Positions 18,003-27,029 of a stretch of DNA of 64,000 bases are shown piece by piece. The notes under the pieces were generated by a model that made no database searches, was not told where the DNA came from, and saw only the letters and a list, made by a program, of their open reading frames with translations. The stretch's first letter is position 1, and the number at the start of each line of letters is the position of its first letter. A program made the translations under genes and the position numbers. The stretch is from B18-G4 sp032250805 (GTDB taxonomy: Bacteria; Bacteroidota; Bacteroidia; Bacteroidales; B18-G4): positions 1 to 64,000 of the forward strand of contig JAVVEM010000001.1 of assembly GCA_032250805.1 (NCBI GenBank), in the 5' to 3' direction.

Positions 18003-18100
18003 TTATTCGTTATTCGTTACTTGCTATTTGTTATTTGTTATTTGTTATTTGTTATTTGTTATTTGTTACTTGTTATTTGTTATTTGTTATTTGTTATTCC
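18003..18100. repeat. Heptamer tandem repeat, consensus TTATTTG, 14 units
   Basis: Fourteen consecutive 7-bp units run from 18003 to 18100, with variants TTATTCG, TTACTTG, CTATTTG and a final TTATTCC. On the minus strand the repeat begins inside the last codons and stop (18087-18089) of the 1499-residue protein gene. The spacer to its left (17812-18002) also holds a GGCGG/CCGCC hairpin near 17933-17950. Confidence 0.95.
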
Positions 18101-21100
18101 CTTCCAGTTCTTCCATCCTTCGCTTAAAATCGATCATTTTCCTACGCGAGGATATCACAAATTCGTAAGCCATATCTTCTTTTTTGTCGACGATCAGTCG
18201 CTTTTTCTGATCCATGTATATCAGCTCATTATTGAATTCTTCGTTGGAAGAAATGGCCTGCATGTAAAAGTTCCGGTAATTAAAATAATACCATTCCCCC
18301 CCGGGCAATTCCAGGTAAATATCTACTTCACCATATCCGTCGGGGCGCCGTTGTATCTCAACATAACCGGGCACCATCCTGTTTACCAGCACATCGCCGA
18401 TACTAAAAATACCAATATCGCCACTTGAGATGAATGATGATGTATGTTTATTCCAGGTAAACCTTAGCTTATTAAAGAGTATTGGGTATGTGATCTCTTC
18501 CGGAAGCTTTTTGATCGTGCCATAGCTTGTAAGTTCTGAAATAATGCTGCTTCCTTCACCTTCGGGCAAGCGCTCGTGCATGAAACTCAGGAAATTGGGG
18601 TTGGCAACTTCCGCACCCGGCAGGTTCGTGGCGTTAATGCTTTGTGCCATGCGACCTAACAGGCCGGGGTCAAAATAAAAGTCATAGCCCATTACCAGAT
18701 CAAAGCGTGTTGAATCGGGGATGATATAATGCGTTGCTTCTCCATAAAGGTCAAGACCAACGTAAGGAAGAATGATGCCATGATTCAGTGGCCCCATACC
18801 TTTGAGGGTGCAATTATCCCTGCGCAAAGACAAGTATGGGGGGAATTTTTCTGTGCCTGCTTTTTTTACGGTGAAGGTCTCTCTGCCGGGGCTGTAATCC
18901 AGAACACCACTCGACGACAGTACCGGGATATCCCCTTCCCTGTCGAGGCCGGTGAAGAAAGCAGGATAAAATTTTTCGTTTTCTGACGAAAACGCCAGAC
19001 TCGCATAAATGGACTCTCCGCCGGGTGCTTCGAGCGAATCGGGCACAGGGATCAGGATATTATCAGGATTGATGATGGTATCCATAAGCACACGATGCCC
19101 AAAAACAGGGAAGCAATCATGCTCCAATGCAAACGAACCATCAAAACGCAAAAACTGCCGGGAGGCTTTCATATCCACATTGCCGTTGTATGAATACCAT
19201 GGACTCAGATAAAATCCGGCCGTATCGGAAAGATATGCTGAACCGTATGATCGGCCGAGTGTATCAACCTGTATCGAGCTCAGGTAAATGGGTGTATCTT
19301 CATCCAGAACATCCCTGTAGATGATCTCTCCGCTTGCTGTATAATTATGCCGTGTAAAAATATTGATCGTGGCATCATAAATATGATGGTATTTTTGGGC
19401 AGTATCAATAATGATCTCTGCATGCCGGAGTGTTTCTATCAGTCCATCCTTGAGAATATTCAGCTTTTTCTGATCAGGAAAAATAGCCGCATCCGCCACG
19501 CGGATGATCTTCACATCTTCGGCATAGATAATGTTCTTTCGGATATCATATCTTGCACGTGTACTAAAGAATGTCAGAGAATCCTGTTCGGGCACCGTTG
19601 AGATGAAATCAGAGCCCTGCAGGTTAAGGTCGATGAGTTCTGCCTTGCTTAAGTGGTTGATGTCGGGCTTGTTTTCAACAATATTGTTCTGAAGCTCAAA
19701 CATCTGCGCATCCATGTCCCAGTACAGCTCATCCATATAGCATATATACTTGTTAAAGGGCATATCAACGAGCGACGATATCCCCGTGGAGATAAACTTG
19801 CCCTGTCGCTGGTCGAAATCCAGATCGGTACGGTAATCATCTGTCATAAAAGCCACCTCTTTGAAGGCTGTATCGGCATAAAGCCTGAAGTTGGAATTAT
19901 CGGCAGCCATGCTGTGGTGGCCGTATGTAAAATCATCTGATTCGATCCTGGCCCGCTCAAACCTGAAATCGCCTACGCCCCTGAGCCAGGATGGTGAGAG
20001 ATAAAGCGATCCGCGCATTTCGGCTGTATTATCGAACATTTTCAGGGGATCATCGATCATGTTAACCACCATAAGGTTTGTGTCGGGGTACCAGTATTGT
20101 TTTGTTATTCCGGCGTTTACATCAGCATATTCAACCGGCCCAAGCCGTTTTTGAAGCTTGAAACTTCTGGTAAGCGCAACGACCGAATCAGGGAAAAAAT
20201 CGATCTCTGATGAATGGGTTACAGAGCTCAGGTATTTCATCCTTCCGGCCCCATGCAGGCCCGAATTATCCATTTTTATGGTATCGTAGAACATGGCCTT
20301 GCCTCCATACAGGGGCAGCCCGTTTTCATCGGTAAAACTGTTTACCCCGAGCGAAAAATCCTGCTGTACCACCAGTTCATCCTCAATGGGTGGCAATATG
20401 CCCCCGGTCGAAAGATAACCGGAGAAACGCAGTCCTGTGGTTGAAAAATTCTCGAGGCTGTCGATGGTAAAAGGATCAAGTTCATAATAAAAATCCTCCC
20501 GCTTGTACACCCCCTCCAGGCCCCTGGCTTTGTCGTAATAAACAAATGAGTGATCGAGGCTTGTAAAGGTGGGATACTGCGCAAAATCTTTCAGCCCTGA
20601 CTTATTGTGTGGTTCATCGATGAGAATATATCCGTTCATATTTTCAACCACTGCATTCACCCTCACCAGTTTTTCACCTTTTGCCTTTTCGTTGGGCACG
20701 CGCACGTAAAAACCCATTGAATCGATCAATGGCATATTGATCCTGAACTGATCATAATCGAATGAGCAATCCGTAGCATAGAAGTCAAACAAGCCTGCCC
20801 TCACACGACCCGAAAAGGTAAAGTTCTTATTTTTCTTCATTACTATCTCCCCGTTTACGGGATAGATGTATACACTCTGTGAATCGCTGAGAAATATCTC
20901 AGGCACGCCTCTGATCAGCATATCAAAGGTCGACAGTTCGATCATGGCATTACTTTTCTGGTAGGTATGTGAATCAAAACGGATCACATCATAATCGACT
21001 TTTCCGGCATGGGCATCGATATAATCATAAAGGCGTTGCTGTATAAAGGCTTCTTTTCTGTCGGCTATATAAACCACAAAACCTTTTGATTCGAGCATCA

Positions 21101-22586
21101 TAAGCATAGCGATGGCCTGCTCAATGGGTTTTTTGATAAAATCTGCCAGGCTACCTACCTTTACGATGTTTGTTCCGTAGCGTTCTGCATATTTTCTGAT
21201 GATGAGCAAGGGGTTCTGCTCATCAATGCCTTGTAGTTTATAATATTCGTAGGCAGAGTAAAATTTATCCGACTCGAAACCGGCCCTGCTTTCCTGGCTG
21301 AGGTTACGGATCACTTCAAATGATATCTCCTCTGAGTTCATCACCCAGTAAAGTGCTTCACAATACATATTTAAGTTATGGAATGCATTGAAAAACGGAC
21401 TCTGGGCACTCCCCCGGTTCAGCCTGACCAATGATAAGACTTTGGTTTTGTGATCGTATTTCATCTGCAGGCCTGAATGATAGATCGAATCATTTTCGAA
21501 ATAAATGGAAAAAGCAGCAGGGCTTGCTATGACCTCTTCATCATACACTTCGAACAACCTGGCGCGGATGAGCGCAAAATATTCACCTCCTTTTTTAAAG
21601 ATGAACTTGGCATATGTTTCTTTTTGATTTCCGGTACATTCGAGCCGGGAGCCACGCATTCCGATGCCCCCGATATATTTTACATTCTTATAAAAGCCTT
21701 CAACCTCATAATCCTTAAAGTAAGATACAAAATGCGGATATAATACCCTCTTGCCGGGGGCAGATGAGAGCACTTTTTCCTGAAGCACTCCTACAACGGG
21801 GAAATTAAAAAAATGTTTGTTGTAATATACAGCAGAGTCGGCTCTGAAGGTGAGATCCTTCAGGTCAATATCATACAAGCGCAGTTCGGCATAAACGCTA
21901 TCTTCGTGAAAACCGGCCCGCTGCCACCCTATCTTACCCATCTTGCCTTCCCAAAGCTGGTTTTCGATGTAATATTTGCCGCGTGTCTGCTTAATCTCCG
22001 TGCTGTCGCGCCCGGTTGAACATACGAGGTCGGTTTCCTTAAAAAATAAAAAGAAAGCCGTGTCATAATCAAAAGTAAAGTTGCCGTTCCTGAAATACCA
22101 CGACCTGGAACGGGTTTCATACAGTGTCTTATATTTAAACAAACGATAGGAGTACTCCAGAAAATCAGGCATCCCTCCCACTGATTTCTGCTTTCCTATC
22201 GTATCCAGTTCGGTGAGCCAGAGGGTCAGGCTGTTTTCGTCCATGCCCTGTTCAACAAACGTGACAAGGATTGAAAAAAAATCATAAAAATGAGGATACG
22301 AACGCATATTGCGCGCAAGCATGGTGTTGGATACCTTATAGATCTTTTCGCGGTGATGTGGTTTAAAATATCCCGACTCCCACACCCCACCAAATGATTC
22401 GAGCAGCTCTTTGCCTTTGGCGAGGTAGTTTTTATTGCTGCTGTATTCCAATACATAGGTGGCATCAAGGAAATAGTCGTTCTTATTCTCGTGGAATTCC
22501 CTGATCATCTGCGATCTGCCATCCTCAGTGGTAAACAGGATGAGCAGAAAAAAAACAAAAACGCTTATGATCGAAGTTCTGACCAT
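18087..22586 (-). CDS. Very large secreted protein of unknown function
   Basis: The start is set at 22586 (MVRTSIISVFVFFLLILF), which gives a signal peptide and lies four bases past the prmA stop; the open frame extends to 22667 inside prmA. The 1499-residue product is not recognised. It is rich in short beta-strands with repeated phrases such as Y.F..DS, FTFSGRV.AG and M.Y..D.LYW.MD, suggesting a long beta-rich periplasmic or surface protein, loosely reminiscent of AsmA- or LPS-transport-type beta proteins. No lipobox, sorting domain or catalytic motif is evident. It is the last gene of an operon with DUF1599, BT_3928 family, ABC permease, tpiA and prmA. Its 3' end merges into a heptamer repeat. 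Confidence 0.8.
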   Translation of the reverse strand: MVRTSIISVFVFFLLILFTTEDGRSQMIREFHENKNDYFLDATYVLEYSSNKNYLAKGKELLESFGGVWESGYFKPHHREKIYKVSNTMLARNMRSYPHFYDFFSILVTFVEQGMDENSLTLWLTELDTIGKQKSVGGMPDFLEYSYRLFKYKTLYETRSRSWYFRNGNFTFDYDTAFFLFFKETDLVCSTGRDSTEIKQTRGKYYIENQLWEGKMGKIGWQRAGFHEDSVYAELRLYDIDLKDLTFRADSAVYYNKHFFNFPVVGVLQEKVLSSAPGKRVLYPHFVSYFKDYEVEGFYKNVKYIGGIGMRGSRLECTGNQKETYAKFIFKKGGEYFALIRARLFEVYDEEVIASPAAFSIYFENDSIYHSGLQMKYDHKTKVLSLVRLNRGSAQSPFFNAFHNLNMYCEALYWVMNSEEISFEVIRNLSQESRAGFESDKFYSAYEYYKLQGIDEQNPLLIIRKYAERYGTNIVKVGSLADFIKKPIEQAIAMLMMLESKGFVVYIADRKEAFIQQRLYDYIDAHAGKVDYDVIRFDSHTYQKSNAMIELSTFDMLIRGVPEIFLSDSQSVYIYPVNGEIVMKKNKNFTFSGRVRAGLFDFYATDCSFDYDQFRINMPLIDSMGFYVRVPNEKAKGEKLVRVNAVVENMNGYILIDEPHNKSGLKDFAQYPTFTSLDHSFVYYDKARGLEGVYKREDFYYELDPFTIDSLENFSTTGLRFSGYLSTGGILPPIEDELVVQQDFSLGVNSFTDENGLPLYGGKAMFYDTIKMDNSGLHGAGRMKYLSSVTHSSEIDFFPDSVVALTRSFKLQKRLGPVEYADVNAGITKQYWYPDTNLMVVNMIDDPLKMFDNTAEMRGSLYLSPSWLRGVGDFRFERARIESDDFTYGHHSMAADNSNFRLYADTAFKEVAFMTDDYRTDLDFDQRQGKFISTGISSLVDMPFNKYICYMDELYWDMDAQMFELQNNIVENKPDINHLSKAELIDLNLQGSDFISTVPEQDSLTFFSTRARYDIRKNIIYAEDVKIIRVADAAIFPDQKKLNILKDGLIETLRHAEIIIDTAQKYHHIYDATINIFTRHNYTASGEIIYRDVLDEDTPIYLSSIQVDTLGRSYGSAYLSDTAGFYLSPWYSYNGNVDMKASRQFLRFDGSFALEHDCFPVFGHRVLMDTIINPDNILIPVPDSLEAPGGESIYASLAFSSENEKFYPAFFTGLDREGDIPVLSSSGVLDYSPGRETFTVKKAGTEKFPPYLSLRRDNCTLKGMGPLNHGIILPYVGLDLYGEATHYIIPDSTRFDLVMGYDFYFDPGLLGRMAQSINATNLPGAEVANPNFLSFMHERLPEGEGSSIISELTSYGTIKKLPEEITYPILFNKLRFTWNKHTSSFISSGDIGIFSIGDVLVNRMVPGYVEIQRRPDGYGEVDIYLELPGGEWYYFNYRNFYMQAISSNEEFNNELIYMDQKKRLIVDKKEDMAYEFVISSRRKMIDFKRRMEELEGNNK

Positions 22587-22590
22587 TTTA

Positions 22591-23415
22591 TTATGGCTTG
22601 ATGAATATGGCAGCCACCCAGTTATTTTTTGTTTGAGAAGCCTTAAATTCGAGTCCGGCTTCTGCACATTTCTCCGTGATCAGTGGCAGGTCGTCGGTGT
22701 AAAAGCCGCTCATGAGCAGCGAACCGCCACTATTCAGGACGGCATCGTATTTTGGAATGTCGTCGAGTAATATATTCCGGTTAATGTTGGCAAATATAAT
22801 ATCAAAACAACGCCCTTTCAAACTGTTCGCATCTCCCTGTTCAACTTCTATATCAGCATTGTTACGTATTTTATTTTCAATGGCATTGTTATATGCCCAT
22901 TCATCATTGTCAATGGCCAGTGCCTGCGTGGCACCTTTCATCCATGCGAGAATGGCCAGGACTCCGGTCCCGCTGCCCATATCAAGAACCTCACGTTTGT
23001 TAAGATCCAGGCCGAGAATGGCTTGCAGCATCAGGTATGTGGTTTCATGGTGGGCTGTTCCGAATGACATCTTTGGTTCAATAATAATGTCGTATTTAAC
23101 TCCCTCTACAGGTTTATGAAAAGGAGCCCTGATCACAAGCTCATCAGAAATTTGTACCGGCGCGAATGATGATTCCCATTCGGCATTCCAGTTTTTATTC
23201 CCGATCAGGTTGATCTCCACTTCGTGGAAGCCTTCGCTGTGCAGTTTATGCAATACCTTTTCACTGTCGGGTTCTTCTGTTTCGCAATAAGCCAGCAGGT
23301 GATCTTCCTCTTCAAGAAAACCATCAAAACCAAGTTCCGACAGCCTGGCAACAGCAATATCAAATGCATCGCCACCCTGTTTCAGGCTTATCCGGGCTTC
23401 AATGAATTGTTTCAT
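22591..23415 (-). CDS. prmA: Ribosomal protein L11 methyltransferase
   Basis: The 274-residue protein methylates ribosomal protein L11 using S-adenosylmethionine. The methyltransferase core is clear: VLDMGSGTGVLAILAWMKGA (SAM-binding motif I), AIDNDEWAYNNAIEN (motif II) and FDIIFANINRNIL with the NPPY-like position as ANIN. The start is set at 23415 (MKQFIEARISL), right after the tpiA stop at 23417; the longer frame (to 23448) would overlap tpiA. It is part of a tightly packed operon. Confidence 0.93.
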   Translation of the reverse strand: MKQFIEARISLKQGGDAFDIAVARLSELGFDGFLEEEDHLLAYCETEEPDSEKVLHKLHSEGFHEVEINLIGNKNWNAEWESSFAPVQISDELVIRAPFHKPVEGVKYDIIIEPKMSFGTAHHETTYLMLQAILGLDLNKREVLDMGSGTGVLAILAWMKGATQALAIDNDEWAYNNAIENKIRNNADIEVEQGDANSLKGRCFDIIFANINRNILLDDIPKYDAVLNSGGSLLMSGFYTDDLPLITEKCAEAGLEFKASQTKNNWVAAIFIKP

Positions 23416-23416
23416 C

Positions 23417-24178
23417 CTATACCGACCTGGCAATTTTAAGAAAATCACCGGCTTTGAGCGATGCTCCGCCGATCAGTCCGCCATCAACATCAGCTTTTGC
23501 AAAAATTTCCGTTGCATTATTCGCATTGCAACTGCCCCCATACAGGATATGGCAGTGGGTTGCAGTTTCGGAAGAATACTTGCGGCCGATCAGGGCACGT
23601 ATAAATGCATGCATCTCCTGTGCCTGTTCCGGTGTTGCCGTTTTTCCGGTACCGATGGCCCATACCGGCTCGTAGGCGATCACCACCTTGCGAAATTCCG
23701 TTTCGGGAAGATGAAACAAGCCCTGCTCAATTTGTTTTCCCACCAGCTCCATATGTTCATTATTCTCCCGTACGGGAAGTTGCTCGCCACAACAGAAGAC
23801 AGGTGTAATATCATATTTCAACAACTGATCGGTTTTTTTAGCAAGGCTTTCAGCCGATTCATTAAAATACTGCCTTCGTTCGGAATGGCCGATAATGCAA
23901 TATTCAGCTTCGACAGATTGGATCATTGCAGCAGAGATCTCACCGGTATATGCACCATTGTCATGTTCGCTCACATTTTGCGCACCCACTTTTAAATTTT
24001 TTCCTACCGCAAGATCTGTGGCAAGTTCAAGGTAGATGGCAGGCGGGCATACAACAACATCAACACGCTCGGGCAATCCATTTGTTTCAATATCGTCGAT
24101 GATCAGGCCCAATAGTTCATCTGCTTCGGCAAATTGCAAATTCATTTTCCAGTTTCCGGCAATAATTTTTCTTCTCAT
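23417..24178 (-). CDS. tpiA: Triosephosphate isomerase
   Basis: The 253-residue glycolytic enzyme interconverts dihydroxyacetone phosphate and glyceraldehyde 3-phosphate. Visible are the N-terminal AGNWKMN with the catalytic Lys, the electrophilic His in IIGHSERR, the catalytic Glu in VIAYEPVWAIGTGKTATP (loop 6), and the phosphate-binding YGGSCNANNA and GGLIGGASLK. The length is typical. It lies one base from prmA and 34 bases from the ABC permease gene. Confidence 0.98.
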   Translation of the reverse strand: MRRKIIAGNWKMNLQFAEADELLGLIIDDIETNGLPERVDVVVCPPAIYLELATDLAVGKNLKVGAQNVSEHDNGAYTGEISAAMIQSVEAEYCIIGHSERRQYFNESAESLAKKTDQLLKYDITPVFCCGEQLPVRENNEHMELVGKQIEQGLFHLPETEFRKVVIAYEPVWAIGTGKTATPEQAQEMHAFIRALIGRKYSSETATHCHILYGGSCNANNATEIFAKADVDGGLIGGASLKAGDFLKIARSV

Positions 24179-24212
24179 AATATATATGTCTTAGATCAGA
24201 TTTTCTGTATTT

Positions 24213-25289
24213 TTATGCAAGCCTGACCCTTGGATCGAGAAATGCATAGATAATATCTACAAAAATATTAATTATTACCAGGATCACCGAAATAAAAAGC
24301 ACCGCGCCCATGATCACCGGAAAATCATATTTTTCGAGGGCATCGACAATAACCACACCCACGCCTTTCCAGTCGAAAACATATTCAACAAAAACCGCCC
24401 CTGCCATCAGCGATGCGAACCAGCCCGATACTGCTGTAATCACGGGGTTCATGGCATTTTTCAATGCATGTTTGCCAATGACTTTGTACTTGCTGAGCCC
24501 TTTGGCGCGTGCGGTACGAATATAATCCTGCGACATTACTTCAATAAGTGAGGAGCGTGTTAGTTCTACAACAATGGCAAGCGGCCTGATGCCGAGCGTA
24601 ATGGCAGGCAGGATAAGGTTTTTTAACTCAAGGTACTCCCCCCTGCCGTAATCATCAACAGCATAGAGGCTCCCAAACATATTAAGGCCCGTATACGATC
24701 CAAGCAGATAGGCAAAAACCCAGGCCATCAGTATGGCCGCAAAAAATGAAGGAACCGACATGCCCAGCACCGAGAATACCAGGGCAAGCTTTTCAAAAAA
24801 TATGTTCTTTTTTACGGCGACAAGAATTCCAATGCCCACCCCCAGGATAAGGGCAAAGAGTATCGACACGCCCGCCAGCAGCATCGTTTTGGGAAATGCT
24901 TCGGCCAGGATGTCAGACACCTTGCGCTGGCTCTGATAAGAACGCCTCAGATAAGGTTTTTTCAGGTAGATGGCCGTTGCCCCTATACCCAGCACTTTAA
25001 AGCCTGTATATTTGGTTTCATCAAAAAACCAGTAATTGCTGCTATCATCACGATTATGGATTGAAAGGGGGGAAAGGTCGTTTAAAAAGTTAAAGTACTG
25101 CAAATGCACGGGTTTATCGAGACCCAGGTCTCTGTTGATGGCTTCCACCGAGGCGATATCGGCCCTCTGTCCGAGCATCATCCGGGCAGGATCGCCCGGA
25201 AGAATGTTAAAGAGAAAGAAAACAACAGTGATCACTCCCAGCAAAACAAGCAAGCCGTACCACAGTCGTTTTATGATAAAGCGTAACAT
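24213..25289 (-). CDS. ABC transporter permease, oligopeptide (DppB/OppB) type
   Basis: The 358-residue membrane protein has an N-terminal helix and motif typical of DppB/OppB permeases (VVFFLFNILPGDPARMMLG) and about six transmembrane segments. The permease coupling loop is VMSQDYIRTARAKGLSKYKVIGKHALKNA. No partner permease, ATPase or binding protein gene is nearby, so other subunits must be encoded elsewhere. A region of about 80 residues between the first helix and the core (about 60-135) is longer than in E. coli DppB. It sits in an operon with tpiA and the BT_3928-family gene. Confidence 0.92.
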   Translation of the reverse strand: MLRFIIKRLWYGLLVLLGVITVVFFLFNILPGDPARMMLGQRADIASVEAINRDLGLDKPVHLQYFNFLNDLSPLSIHNRDDSSNYWFFDETKYTGFKVLGIGATAIYLKKPYLRRSYQSQRKVSDILAEAFPKTMLLAGVSILFALILGVGIGILVAVKKNIFFEKLALVFSVLGMSVPSFFAAILMAWVFAYLLGSYTGLNMFGSLYAVDDYGRGEYLELKNLILPAITLGIRPLAIVVELTRSSLIEVMSQDYIRTARAKGLSKYKVIGKHALKNAMNPVITAVSGWFASLMAGAVFVEYVFDWKGVGVVIVDALEKYDFPVIMGAVLFISVILVIINIFVDIIYAFLDPRVRLA

Positions 25290-25292
25290 GGA

Positions 25293-26408
25293 TCAATCGG
25301 TCATGTATTCATCCTTTACTATCCCGTAAGGCGGAATGTCATTATAATGCCACTTACCCAGTATAATACCGTCTTTCATTAGCATCAGGCCGGGATTGGC
25401 ACGGATCATTGTTTTGAGAACGATGTCGTCGGCAAAATAAAAGTCGAAGTGGCGGTCGGCACCGATCTTTTCCCTGAACCGCATCACATCATCCGGCAAT
25501 GAGCTGGTTAAGACAATCATGGAATAACCGTCCTCATCCACTTCTCTGTACAAGACATTGATCTTCTCAAACGATTTTATATTGGTTGAGCTCAAATCAT
25601 AAGCAATAATGTAGAACTGATAGTCGCGGTTGCTGATAAACGAATTGGTAAGATTATTTCCGGCCATATCTTCTATCACCAGGTTATGGGTTCGCTGTAA
25701 TTCCGATTCGTCGACCCGCTGCTCGACAAACTCCCATTTCGACATCCAAAGCGAGTCCTGCCAGGGATAATCGGGCGACAGGTATTCTTTCTGTTCACCG
25801 GTTTCCTTATTTTCAAACAGCAGGTAGATTTTGGGTTCGCCGGTATCTTCCGGATCCATATCGTTTCCCACTTTCCATTCACGAAAATCGATAAATGGCA
25901 GGTGGTTAAGGCTGTATAGCGATGTATACAAAAACCCAAGCGAAAAAGCCATCAAAATAATAAGCGCATAGCCTCTGACATGCGGAGGCCTGAATTTACG
26001 TCTGTTAAAGAAAATTACGGCTGTAAGAATGATCAATACGATATTTTTATAAAATGTTTCCCAGTTGGTGAGCTTAATGGCATCGCCAAAGCATCCGCAG
26101 TCGGGAACGGGTTCCCAGAGGGCATCCACCAGGGTGAGGATGGTAAAAAAGATCATCATCGGAAACAATATCCAAACTGTTTTTTTTATCCAGGCATTAA
26201 ACAGCAGGGAGATGCCCAACATAAACTCCAGGGTACAAAGAAATATCGAAAAAAAGAGCGATAAGGGCATGGCCCACTCGATCCCGTAGGCGATAACATA
26301 GTCATCAATGCGATAGGCCGTCCCCATCGGGTCGATGCCTTTAACAATTCCTGAGAATATAAATACCAGGCCGACCAGCAGCCGGCTGAAATTCCTTATA
26401 AACTTCAT
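25293..26408 (-). CDS. BT_3928-family protein: DoxX/MauE-like membrane domain with C-terminal domain
   Basis: The 371-residue protein has four to five transmembrane helices in its first 170 residues in the DoxX/MauE arrangement (RLLVGLVFIFSGIVKGIDP; then DCGCFGDAI with a CxC near residue 105). A soluble C-terminal part (about 185-371) ends with NPGLMLMKDGIILGKWHYNDIP, which resembles a thioredoxin-fold end without the CxxC. MauE-like proteins carry electrons for disulphide chemistry, so a redox role in the envelope is an inference. The start overlaps the DUF1599 gene stop by four bases (ATGA). Confidence 0.85.
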   Translation of the reverse strand: MKFIRNFSRLLVGLVFIFSGIVKGIDPMGTAYRIDDYVIAYGIEWAMPLSLFFSIFLCTLEFMLGISLLFNAWIKKTVWILFPMMIFFTILTLVDALWEPVPDCGCFGDAIKLTNWETFYKNIVLIILTAVIFFNRRKFRPPHVRGYALIILMAFSLGFLYTSLYSLNHLPFIDFREWKVGNDMDPEDTGEPKIYLLFENKETGEQKEYLSPDYPWQDSLWMSKWEFVEQRVDESELQRTHNLVIEDMAGNNLTNSFISNRDYQFYIIAYDLSSTNIKSFEKINVLYREVDEDGYSMIVLTSSLPDDVMRFREKIGADRHFDFYFADDIVLKTMIRANPGLMLMKDGIILGKWHYNDIPPYGIVKDEYMTD

Positions 26409-26953
26409 TCTTGTCCTTCCTGTATTTGAATAAGTGCAAAGACGGCGTAGTTAATAATGTCAAAGTAGTTGGCATCCAGTCCTTCGGAAACCAATGTTTG
26501 TCCGTCGTTATCTTCGATTTGTTTAATGCGGAGCAGTTTCATCAGGATGATATCTGTAAGCGAACTGATGCGCATATTGCGCCAGGCCTCATCATAATCA
26601 TGATTTTTATCAAGCATGAGGCTTTTTGCTGCTTCAATGTATTTATTGTACAGCCCGAGGCCGGATTTTTCGTCCAGGTCAGCTTCTTCGGCTAAACCCA
26701 GTTCAAGCTGAATGAGTGCCATGACCGAATAATTGATGATACCGATAAATTCGGGCACATTGCCTTCGTTCACCTTGCTCTGCCCTTTGTTTTCGATGCT
26801 TCTGATCCGGTTGGCCTTTATGTATATCTGGTCTGTGAGGGAAGATGTCCGCAATATGCGCCAGGCAAAGCCGTAATCTTTCATTTTCTTCACAAAGACT
26901 TCCCTGCAAAGGTGGACCACTTTATCGAATTGCCTCGCTGTCTTTTCCATCAT
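26405..26953 (-). CDS. DUF1599 protein with two tandem domain copies
   Basis: The 182-residue protein consists of two related halves of some 75 residues: KKMKDYGFAWRILRTSSLTD...IINYSVMALIQLE, and LDKNHDYDEAWRNMRISSLTD...IINYAVFALIQIQ. This matches DUF1599, a family predicted to be associated with nucleotide modification but without a proven activity, usually encoded beside folP in Bacteroidota, as here. It is the first gene of the minus-strand operon running to the 1499-residue protein. A near-consensus -7 element (TAACTTTA, 26999-27006) lies upstream. Confidence 0.87.
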   Translation of the reverse strand: MMEKTARQFDKVVHLCREVFVKKMKDYGFAWRILRTSSLTDQIYIKANRIRSIENKGQSKVNEGNVPEFIGIINYSVMALIQLELGLAEEADLDEKSGLGLYNKYIEAAKSLMLDKNHDYDEAWRNMRISSLTDIILMKLLRIKQIEDNDGQTLVSEGLDANYFDIINYAVFALIQIQEGQE

Positions 26954-27029
26954 TAATTGTAAATTAGCTGCCTAAAGGCCGCGATAGTATTGGGGCGATA
27001 AAGTTACATTATTTTCAGTAATCAAAAAG

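Noticed and set aside
18003..18100. CRISPR-like repeat array
   Set aside because: The units are 7 bp, directly joined with no spacers, so this is a simple tandem repeat.
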